A stretch of DNA of 64,000 nucleotides, taken from contig CAVQOL010000015.1 in assembly GCA_963714415.1 (NCBI GenBank), forward strand, positions 75,670 to 139,669, written 5' to 3'. Positions 18,754 to 27,160 of the stretch are shown one piece after another. The first letter of the stretch is position 1. Every line of letters begins with the position of its first letter. A program made the translations under genes and the position numbers. The notes under the pieces were generated by a model. It had not been told where the DNA came from. It searched no databases and saw only the letters and a program-made list of their open reading frames with translations. Source of the DNA: JAGXRK01 sp963714415. Its GTDB lineage: Bacteria > Bacteroidota > Ignavibacteria > Ignavibacteriales > Ignavibacteriaceae.

Positions 18754-19540
18754 ATGGAAATAATTGATCTTAACGAAAAATATTACTCAACTTATTTCTT
18801 ATGCCTTGAAGATTGGTCAGATGAAATAAAGGAAGCTGGTAATCACAAAGAAATGTGGTTCAAAAAATTCAAGGATAAAGGGCTCCGAGTAAAATTAGCC
18901 GTAGAAAATGAGAAAGCGTGCGGTATGATTCAATATCTTCCTATAGAACATTCTATTATTGAAGGGAAAGAATTATACTTTATTAAATGTATTTGGGTTC
19001 ACGGATATAAAAAAGGTATTGGAAATTTTCAAAAAAGAGGTATTGGTACAGCATTACTCAAAGCAGCAGAAGAAGATGTAAAATTATTAAAGGGGAAAGG
19101 AACAGTTGCCTGGGGTCTTTCTCTACCATTTTGGATGAAAGCATCCTGGTTTAGGAAGAAAGGTTATAAAAAAATTGACAAAAATGGAATTGCGAACTTT
19201 ATTATGGAAACCATTCTCCGAAGAAGCAATTCCTCCCAAATGGATTAAAGAAAAAAAGAAACCACAACCAATAGAAGGAAAAGTTACTGTAACTTCTTTT
19301 ATAAATGGATGGTGCCCTGCTCAAAATCTTGCATATGAAAGAGCAAAAAGAGCGTCATTAGAGTTTGGGGATAAAGTTGAATTTCAAGAAATATCAACAG
19401 CAAGTAAGGAAGTTGTAAATGAATGGGGAATATCCGATGCTCTGTTTGTCGATGGAAAGCAAATAAGAACCGGACCGCCGCCATCATATGAAAAAATAAG
19501 AAAAATAATTACTAAAAAAGTAAATCGTTTAAAAGTATAG
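18754..19540 (+). pseudogene. GNAT acetyltransferase with thioredoxin-like C-terminal domain, one frameshift
   Basis: If joined, about 260 residues. The N-terminal part (1-150) is a GNAT acyl-CoA-binding fold with the phosphate-binding stretch QKRGIGTALLKAAEEDV (about 95-112). The second frame supplies LLWKPFSEEAIPPKW, then a strand VTVTSFINGWCPAQN and a C-terminal GPPPSYEKI, like a thioredoxin-fold module with a single Cys. Homologues I recall carry both parts in one chain. One extra base near 19192 (in GCGAACTT) explains the break, shifting the frame by +1. Confidence 0.75.
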
Positions 19541-19594
19541 TTGCAAGCTTACACACAAAACCGTTATACTTTTACTAAATTAGAAAGTAAAAAA

Positions 19595-20857
19595 GTGCAA
19601 ATACTGAAACAGACTATCGTCATATTATTTTTATGTTCCACATTACTCCTGTCTCAAGAATGGCCGCAACAGGAGAAGTCGTTATTATCAGATTCTAATA
19701 AAGTTGTAATCATTATAATTGATGGTGCCCGTTATACTGAAACTTTTGGCGATCCGACATATACTTATATTCCTAAAATGTGGGAATTATCTAAAGAAGG
19801 GGCTGTAATCGATAATTTTTATAATGATTCGATGACTTATACTTCAAGGGCTATTCCTGCATTGTGGTGCGGAACCTGGACTGCAGTCCGCGACACATTC
19901 TATTCAGGCTATCAAACACAATACTCTATTCAACCATCAATATTTGAATACTATCGCAAGCAGAAAAATATGCCTGTTCAAGAATGTTTTTATGTGTTAA
20001 AGTACATAACATCATTATGGCTGCCGAGTTTTGACCCCTCTTATGGTCCTGCCTACTGGCCACAATATCATAGCAGCGGATCATCCGATGAAGATGTTGC
20101 CGATCAGGCTCAATGGATAATGAATACTTATCATCCTCATTTTTTATGGATTTATTTAGCCGATGTTGATCATGCCGGGCATAGCGGTGATTGGAATATT
20201 TATACGAACGCAATAATAACTGCCGATAGTATTGTCGAACATATTTGGAACAAAATCCAATCCGATCCCTTTTATCAAAATTCCACGACACTTTTTGTAA
20301 CCAATGATCACGGTCGGCATGATTACGACTTCAGTGGACATGGTGATGGTTGTGAAGGATGCAGACATATTCAGTTTTTAGCACTTGGTCCTAATGTAAA
20401 ACAGAATTTTGTTTCATCTCAATACAGAAGAATTCCCGATGTGGCCGTTACTATTGCAGAACTTTTTGGTATAGATCCCGAAAAAGCCACCGGCGAGAAT
20501 ATGTCGGAATTATTTGTTACTACGGGAATTAAATCGTTAAACAATTCAGTATCCGATTTTTTTTTAGAACAGAACTTTCCAAATCCGTTTAATCCAAGTA
20601 ACATACGATTTACCGTTTTCAAGATGAGAGACGGAGATTGAGAAACGTAATCACTCAAGAGTTTACGATGTTCTAGGAAATGAAATTGCAACTTTGTTAG
20701 TGAAGAAATACCTGCGGGTAAATATGAAGTGGAATTCTGCGTCTTAGGTGGATCCGCCTCTGGCGGAAATGCTTCGTCGCTTGCAAGTGGTGTTTATTTT
20801 TATAAAATGATGTCCGGTGATTATGTGAAGACTAAAAAAATGTTACTTTTAAAATAA
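19595..20857 (+). pseudogene. Secreted alkaline-phosphatase-superfamily protein with T9SS tail, broken in the tail
   Basis: Metal-dependent phosphatase or phosphodiesterase fold. Candidate metal ligands are VVIIIIDGARYTETF (Asp), SMTYTSRA (Thr nucleophile), LADVDHAGH (Asp, His, His) and TNDHGRHD (Asp, His). The enzyme part is intact to about residue 320, then the sorting tail (NFPNPFNPSN) is interrupted by a stop at 20639. The tail resumes (VYDVLGNEIAT, then PAGKYEVEF, SGVYFYKM, TKKMLLLK) after a +1 and a -1 shift, ending at 20857. The GTG at 19595 is chosen as start because it places the signal peptide (IVILFLCSTLLLSQ) correctly; the longer TTG start at 19541 would not. Family-level call only. 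Confidence 0.75.
20753..20767. repeat. Palindrome family A in a T9SS tail (loop 2)
   Basis: TCCGCC-TCT-GGCGGA inside the sorting tail of the phosphatase-like gene, between the strand ending VEF and the ASGVYFY strand. It is read through as part of GGSASGGNAS. Confidence 0.75.
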
Positions 20858-20873
20858 TAATTATGACATCTAT

Positions 20874-20908
20874 AATCCGCTGTACAAGATAAAGGCGGAT
20901 TGTGTTTT
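20874..20908 (+). terminator. Probable rho-independent terminator
   Basis: The stem AATCCGC (20874-20880) / GCGGATT (20895-20901), loop of 14 and tail GTGTTTTTA lie 17 bp after the end of the phosphatase-like gene. The stem is moderate and the T-run interrupted, so the call is tentative. Confidence 0.5.
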
Positions 20909-20969
20909 TAAAATTTAATTGGGATAACAGGCAGTTAACTGGTATAAATAAATTTCTTAGGTTCCAAAT

Positions 20970-22172
20970 ATGAAATTAAAAATTACATTACTTTCACAAT
21001 TTATTTTGATCACTTTTTGTTTTGGTCAAAATTATAATCCATTTATCGAGGAACTATTGAATCAAACTAATTTAGATTCCTTAGTTTCATATGTTCGAAT
21101 TCTCTCCGGTGAAGATTCTGTTGCGATAGCCGATTCCACAGTATTAATCACTCATAGAGTAAGTAACTGGGGAAATGATTTAGCCGCAGAATATATTAAG
21201 CAAAAATTAGAAGGCTATGATTTAGAAACTTATGACCAACGTTATAGCACAACAGGGAGAAATATTTATTCTATTCAGAGAGGTACAACATATCCTGAAA
21301 AATATTTCATTTTTTGTGCCCATTATGATGCTGTTACATTTTATTGTGCGGATGATAATGCAAGTGGAGTCGCCGGAGTTTTTGAAGCAGCCAGAATCCT
21401 TTCCAATTGTCAATTTGATTATTCGATTATCTATGCCCTCTGGGATGAGGAAGAAATAGGACTTCGTGGAAGTAAATATTTTGCTGCGCAGGCTGATTCA
21501 AATGGTACAGATATTATAGGTGTTCTAAATATGGATATGGCTAGTTGGGATAGTAACGACGATGGACTATTTGATATTCATACCAGTGATAAAGCAAACT
21601 CGGTTTCTTTAGCAAATTTTCTTGTTGTGATTGATTCATTATATGACTTATCTTTAAATCCTGTTATTTATAATCCTGGTGCGTCGGCAAGTGATCATTC
21701 GCCTTTCTGGCAATTTAATTATTCAGCAATTTTAATTATCGAAGCTTACTATGGCGGAGATTTCAATCCATATTATCATAGTACTAATGACAGAATAGAT
21801 AAGTTTAATTTAACTTACTTTCATAATGTAGTTAAGTTAGGGATTGCATCTATCTCGACGTTAGCAACGGAAAACTTTATAGTATCAGTGCGAGAAAATG
21901 TTAATGTACCGTATTCAATTTATATGAACAATTTTCCGAATCCCTTTAACAATTCTACCATAATTCAATATGTAATTCCAGAAGATGATTACATAACATT
22001 AGATTTATACAACGGTATTGGTGAAAGGATTACATATTTATATAAGGGATTTAAGAAAGCAGGTGAATATGAAATCCATTTTAATGGGGATACAATTACT
22101 AGCGGAGTATACTTTATTATTCTAAAAACATCAAAACATATTTACAGTCATAAAATATTACTCTTAAAATAG
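20970..22172 (+). CDS. M28-family zinc peptidase with T9SS tail
   Basis: Secreted aminopeptidase-like enzyme of 400 residues. The signal peptide (about 1-19) is followed by a two-zinc peptidase core. Expected ligands and catalytic residues are seen: CAHYDA (His118), ADDNASG (Asp129), WDEEEIG (Glu161/Glu162), LNMDM (Asp189) and YYHSTND (His270). A short sorting tail (NNFPNPFNNSTIIQY ... HKILLLK) directs it to T9SS. Unlike several neighbours, the frame is intact and the tail holds no palindrome. Peptide release for nutrition is the likely role; the substrate is unknown. Confidence 0.9.
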   Translation: MKLKITLLSQFILITFCFGQNYNPFIEELLNQTNLDSLVSYVRILSGEDSVAIADSTVLITHRVSNWGNDLAAEYIKQKLEGYDLETYDQRYSTTGRNIYSIQRGTTYPEKYFIFCAHYDAVTFYCADDNASGVAGVFEAARILSNCQFDYSIIYALWDEEEIGLRGSKYFAAQADSNGTDIIGVLNMDMASWDSNDDGLFDIHTSDKANSVSLANFLVVIDSLYDLSLNPVIYNPGASASDHSPFWQFNYSAILIIEAYYGGDFNPYYHSTNDRIDKFNLTYFHNVVKLGIASISTLATENFIVSVRENVNVPYSIYMNNFPNPFNNSTIIQYVIPEDDYITLDLYNGIGERITYLYKGFKKAGEYEIHFNGDTITSGVYFIILKTSKHIYSHKILLLK

Positions 22173-22199
22173 AAGCCACATAATCTCTTTAATCCGCCA

Positions 22200-22231
22200 G
22201 ATTTATCAGCCTCCGCCATAGGCAGATAAAT
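22200..22231. repeat. Imperfect palindrome downstream of the M28 gene
   Basis: GATTTATC pairs at 7 of 8 positions with GATAAATT across an inner stem GCCT...AGGC (GCCTCCGCCATAGGC). It lies 28 bp after the peptidase stop and lacks a T-run. It resembles the GC-rich palindromes seen inside sorting tails and may be a dispersed repeat. Confidence 0.4.
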
Positions 22232-22334
22232 TTAGCTGAGGCGCACAGGTTCGTGAAAATAACAGGTGATATCAATTTTAATTAAAACAATAGAGAATGG
22301 CTTAAAAACAACTCTATTTTATCAAAGGAGAAAT

Positions 22335-22880
22335 ATGAAAAATATACTTATTGTTTTCGGTTTTTTATTTCTTTTATCTTTCTCAAATATCTCGTCTAAT
22401 CAAATTTCAGTTAATAATTTTAATCAATCAGGAATTGAGGACTTTAATTTAGAAGAAAAGCCTTCACAATCAGTTTCTGATAATTCTAAACCTTCCAAGG
22501 AGGTTTGTGATATCATATATTCAGCGATGCTTGGTATCTCGGTAAATCTTATTGAGGAAGTTGAAGGTAGTTTCTATGACGATCATTTGAAAAAATATGT
22601 TAATGGTTGTTTGCTCCTAATAACAGGAACGTGGAGTGAATTGGGCGAAAATCCTGATCCAATAAATTTAATCTTTAGTTTACTTTCTGATAATGGTTGG
22701 TCACAATATGTAGAATATTCAGCCGATGGCCCGGATGGAACTATTTTTTCATTAATTAAGGATGATAATTGGTGTATAGTTAAAGGACAATGGAATAGCG
22801 GAGATGATGCTGATTCGATTTATGTCCCTTCAGATGCTTATCAGATTATTGTGATGTGCGGTAGACTTTCTGATGACTGA
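22335..22880 (+). CDS. Hypothetical exported protein
   Basis: 181 residues from ATG 22335, which has a strong AAAGGAG 5 bp upstream; the longer frame from 22266 adds 23 residues without support. Signal-peptide-like start (KNILIVFGFLFLLSFSNIS). The mature part has two cysteines and an aromatic-rich region (DNGWSQYVEYSADGPDGTIF, then DDNWCIVKGQW). I recognise no family, and no T9SS tail is present. Confidence 0.65.
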   Translation: MKNILIVFGFLFLLSFSNISSNQISVNNFNQSGIEDFNLEEKPSQSVSDNSKPSKEVCDIIYSAMLGISVNLIEEVEGSFYDDHLKKYVNGCLLLITGTWSELGENPDPINLIFSLLSDNGWSQYVEYSADGPDGTIFSLIKDDNWCIVKGQWNSGDDADSIYVPSDAYQIIVMCGRLSDD

Positions 22881-23089
22881 AAAATTATTATTAAAGATAG
22901 TTTAAAATAAAAACGGCTCGCTATGTATCGTCTTAGCTCATTACCCGATATTCATTGGGCTGACTAACAAGCAGGTGTTTAGTATTAGTGTTTTCCTTAT
23001 TATTCTTAATTGTTGCGGAAGCTCAAAAACAGTACCGCAGGTATGCTGAAAAAGTCTTTTCATAAACAATTTAACTAAGGAGTAACAAA

Positions 23090-25259
23090 ATGAAACGTCT
23101 TTTATTAATTTCCTTTGCTTTGGTTTTGCTGTCGTCTTTATCAGTTGCACAAAATTTCTGGCAGCCAACTAATGGACCATTTGGGGGAAATATCCATTCT
23201 TTTGTAATCAATTCAAACGGCGATGTGTTTGCCGGAACTTTTGGAGGAGGAGTATTTCTATCAACCGACAATGGAGTAACCTGGACGCAAATCAACAATG
23301 GATTGGTTGCTACTGATATCTGGTCTCTTGCAGTTAATTCCAGTGGCGATGTTTTTGCCGGAACTTATGCAGGAGTATATCTAACAACAGACGATGGGGC
23401 AAACTGGACACAAATTAATAATGGATTACCTGGTGGTTCTTATATCTATTCTCTAGCAATCAATTCCATCGGAGATGTGTTTGCCGGAACTAATGGAGGA
23501 GGAGTTTATATCTCAACCGACAATGGAACAAACTGGTCACCAATCAACAATGGATTAACTAGTAATTATGTCTTTGCTCTGGCAATCAATTCAAGCGGCT
23601 ATGTGTTTGCGGGAACTGATGGAGGAGTATTTCTCTCAACCGACAATGGAGCAAACTGGACACAAATCAATAATGGATTGACCGCTACTTATGTCTTGTC
23701 TCTTGCAATTAATTCAAGCGGAGATGTTTTTACGGGAACCTGGGGAGGAGGAGTATTTTTCTCAACAGACAATGGAGAAAACTGGACACAGATCAATAGT
23801 GGATTGACTAATACTTATGTTAATTCACTTGCAATCAACTCAAGCGGTTATGTTTTTGCAGGAACTAATACCGGAGCATTTCTCTCAACCGACAATGGTA
23901 CAAACTGGGCACAAACCATTAATGAATTGAATAATTCAATTATTAACACACTTGCAATCAATTCAAGCGGCTATGTGTTTGCCGGAACATATGAAGAAGG
24001 AGTATTTCTCTCAACTGACGATGGAACAAACTGGACACAAATCAATAATGGATTAACTACAATTCGAATAGTGTCTCTCGCAATTAATTCAAACGGCTAT
24101 ATTTTTGTCGGCACCTGGGCTAAAGGAATATTTCTCTCAACTAACGATGGATTAAATTGGACACAAATCAATAATGGTTTGACTGAAACTGATGTCATTT
24201 CTCTCGTAATCAATTCAAGCGGAGATGTTTTTGCCGGAACTTCAGGAGGAGGAGTATTTCTCTCAACTGATAATGGCACAAACTGGACACAAATCAACAA
24301 TGGATTGACGGCTGCACGGGTCAATTCTTTTGCAATTAATTCAAGCGGAGATGTTTTTGCCGGAACAAATGAAGGAGCATTTATCTCAACTGACGATGGA
24401 GCAAACTGGACAGAAATCAATAATGGATTGACTACTACTTATGTCTATTCTCTAGCAATTAATTCAAGCAGCTATATTTTTGCTGGAACTTTAGGAGGTG
24501 GAGTATTTCTATCTACCGATAATGGAGCAAACTGGGCAGAAATAAATAATGGATTGACTAGTACTACTTTCTATTCACTTGCAGTCAACTCAGGTGACTA
24601 TGTTTTTACCGGATCTACTAATGGAGAAGTATTTCTTTCAACAAATAATGGAGCAAACTGGACACGAAGTCAATATTGGATTGACTAGTAGAAATGTCTA
24701 TTCTCTTACAATTAATTCAAGCGGTAAAGTGTTCGCCGGAACTGATGAGAGTGGAGTATTTCTTTCAACAGACAATGGAGCAAACTGGGCACAAATCAAT
24801 GACGGATTGACTAATACTACTGTCCGGGCTCTACAAATTAATTCTAATGAATATGTTTTTGCAGGAACTTATGGAGGAGTATTTAGAAGTAACCAACCAA
24901 CAACCTCAATTGAACAAATTGACAATAAAATACCGTCATCATTTGTTTTAGAGCAAAACTATCCAAATCCGTTTAATCCAGGCACGAAGATACGATTTAC
25001 CGTTCCGCAAGATGATAGACGAGAGACGAGAAACGTAACCCTAAGAGTTTACGATGTTCTCGGAAATGAAGTTGCAACTCTTGTTGATGAAGAGTTGCCC
25101 GCAGGAGAATATGAAGTGGAATTCTCCGCCAACGGCGGACTGGCATCCGGCATCCGGAACCTGCAGGCCAGTAGGAAACGTCTAGCATCAGGTGTTTATT
25201 TTTATTCGTTACACGTAAATGACTTTGTTCAAAGCCGTAAGATGATGTTATTGAAGTAG
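23090..25259 (+). pseudogene. Secreted beta-propeller protein of about 13 near-identical repeats with T9SS tail, one frameshift
   Basis: Signal peptide (KRLLLISFALVLLSSLSVAQ) followed by 13 units of 41-43 residues and a partial one, consensus AINSSGDVFAGT-GGGVFLSTDNGANWTQINNGLT. The DNG-NW Asp-box pattern suggests a BNR/sialidase-like or ligand-binding propeller with no enzyme motif. DNA repeats of about 126 bp are well conserved. An extra G near 24666 (ACACGAAGTC) moves the frame by +1 in repeat 12; without it the protein reads about 720 residues. The sorting tail (NYPNPFNPGTKIRF ... SRKMMLLK) holds two insertions rich in palindromes, at DDRRETRN and at NGGLASGIRNLQASRKR. Confidence 0.85.
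25125..25171. repeat. Palindrome family A plus a second hairpin in a T9SS tail (loop 2)
   Basis: TCCGCC-AAC-GGCGGA (25125-25139) is followed directly by a hairpin with ends CTGGC and GCCAG (25140-25171). Both sit between VEF and LASGVYFY in the sorting tail and are read in frame, adding about 17 residues compared with short tails. Confidence 0.7.
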
Positions 25260-25530
25260 TCCATTACAAAATAAATTTATGGGAAATAGTCCATTAGGTT
25301 ACGAGATGGGCAGTGCCGCTTATTGGTAAAACCATTATATACATTTGTTAATAATAATTTTGTACTATACACAAAGCATTTGCTGTATACTATAGTTTAT
25401 ATAAAAGCACAGAAATAAATCTGTAATTGAATCACTAACCGTTCATCAGTTTATTCTTTGAGTGGCATACCAATTGTAATATATTTTTTCGTAAATTTTA
25501 ATAACAAATATTCTACAGGAGAAAATAACA

Positions 25531-26116
25531 ATGAAAACTCTATTACTATCCTTGTTGATTGGTCTTGCAGTGTTTTCATCTGCTTTTGGGCAAGAGCGTA
25601 CAGATGAAAAAAAATGGACTATTGATCCTGAAACCGGTGATACAATATATACCGAAGCAGTAGTTATTTCTCAATCCGAAGATATAACACCACGAAACAA
25701 CCTGATAATCATCAATCCGTTAAAGTTTTTACTATTCTACAATATTTCGTACTTTCATAAACTGGGCGAAGGGATCTGCACTTGGCTTTGGTCTCCAGAT
25801 GCCTACAATATCAGGTCTAAATGGATTCGGCTTAAATGCGGAAGCAAGATTTTATCCAACGGGAAAAAATTTGCGGGGATTTTATTTAGCTCCAAATATT
25901 TCATACAATAATCTATCAAGTGACGATAGTGATGAATCCGTCTCAATAACCTCCGTTGGCGGTTTAATTGGTTGGCAATGGTTCCCGGGCGACCAGTTTG
26001 CAATTGGTCTTGGTATTGGTATTGATTATTATTTCTTTTCCGGTGATGATGACGATTTTGATAAATTAGATGGAACAGCACCTGCATTAAGGTTCGATAT
26101 TGGATACGCCTGGTAG
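25531..26116 (+). pseudogene. Small outer-membrane beta-barrel-like protein, one frameshift
   Basis: Signal peptide (KTLLLSLLIGLAVFSSAFGQ) and about 195 residues if joined. The C-terminal part has alternating strands (GLNAEARFYPTG, GFYLAPNISY, ITSVGGLIGWQWF, FAIGLGIGIDYYF) ending in an aromatic-tipped RFDIGYAW, typical of outer-membrane barrels such as the DUF3575 group. The frame breaks near 25772 (GGGATCTGC); moving to the +1 frame gives ALGFGLQMPTISG and runs to the stop at 26116. AGGAG precedes the start. Confidence 0.7.
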
Positions 26117-26194
26117 TCGAATATGGTTTTATAGCAGTACAATGTGACACACCTCTTACTATTTCAGGTGTGATAATTTCAGGAGGGAGCATTC

Positions 26195-26572
26195 ATGAGG
26201 CGAATAAAATTTTTTATAATAACATTTATTGTTACAGCGGCAATTATTTCAATCGATCAGGCTTCAGTCCATCTGTTGATGGAAGGGCAATGTAAATATT
26301 TTTCGATACATTTATTTACAGTAATTTTCCTTTCATTTATTGCGTCAATGATATCCTTACTATTTCTAAATCGATATGAAAAGTTTGAAAAGAGAAAGAT
26401 GGATCTTGAATTAAGGGAAACAAAAATAAATCAGTCCATTGATGCAATAAGTAAATGTCAGGATGTTTTTGGCAATTTTATGAATGGTTTATTGTTAATA
26501 GAACTTGAAGTTCAGGAGCAGGGCAGCATTTCTAAATTAACAATTGAAAATCTGAGAGCTACAAATGGATGA
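26195..26572 (+). CDS. Hypothetical membrane protein with coiled coil
   Basis: 125 residues: two hydrophobic segments (about 5-22 and 38-58) followed by a charged helix (LNRYEKFEKRKMDLELRETK) that could form a coiled coil. AGGAGG lies 8 bp before the ATG. No family recognised. It follows the outer-membrane protein gene by about 80 bp. Confidence 0.55.
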   Translation: MRRIKFFIITFIVTAAIISIDQASVHLLMEGQCKYFSIHLFTVIFLSFIASMISLLFLNRYEKFEKRKMDLELRETKINQSIDAISKCQDVFGNFMNGLLLIELEVQEQGSISKLTIENLRATNG

Positions 26573-27160
26573 TGTTAGCCAAAATCTTTCTATTCTTGCA
26601 GAAAGATATAAATCTCAATAAAAAAATCTAATAACTTACCTTACGAAACATAACTATAATCCAGTCATTCTGGCTCGTTCCGGCAGAAACGGAGTTCTGA
26701 CGAACTTGTCCAGAATCTGAAATATACTCTAAACTCAAAGATTCGAACTCATTTCATTCGCCGGAATGACATCTTGCGGAAGGTGAGTTAATAAATAAAA
26801 GGATCTGTAAAACCATTTATTAATAATTTCGGCATTTCAAACAGCGATGATAAGCCGTACTCGAACCCGCTCCGGATTTTGTCTTTATTGAAATTAACTC
26901 CCATTGAATAATGTATAGAACTATCTTAGCAGTAGTGCTAGTTGTATTGCTATCAATAACTCACAAAAAAACTTGCCGAAAAGTAATTTTCTGACAGAAT
27001 GGAATTCGTATAGAATAACTCTCAATTTGAGGGGCATTCTGCCTTGAATACATAAAAATTGACAGTCTTTTCAACAAATATGACTTATTTAGAGAGAATA
27101 ATTTTCACTTAAGTCTTTGCGCATAAAATAAATTGAAATTCTTAACATAAGAGGGTATTT
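26573..27160. other. Non-coding gap
   Basis: About 590 bp without a credible gene. 26665-26790 contains broken inverted pieces (CATTCTGG / CCAGAATC, and TTCCGGCAGAAACGG) that look like the remains of a dispersed palindromic repeat; similar wording (GGATTCTGACAGAAACGGGG) occurs near 15380. The last part carries the mutS leader. Confidence 0.5.

Noticed and set aside
22955..22990. CTAACAAGCAGG resembling another attC left end
   Set aside because: No complementary right-hand boxes and no matching 5' cassette end nearby.
24097..24420. Minus-strand open frame of 107 codons inside the propeller gene
   Set aside because: Shadow of the repeat DNA; reads as repeated low-information peptide with no start signal.
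23150..24900. Regularly spaced DNA repeats suggesting a CRISPR array
   Set aside because: The whole unit repeats without unique spacers and is translated as a propeller protein in one long frame.
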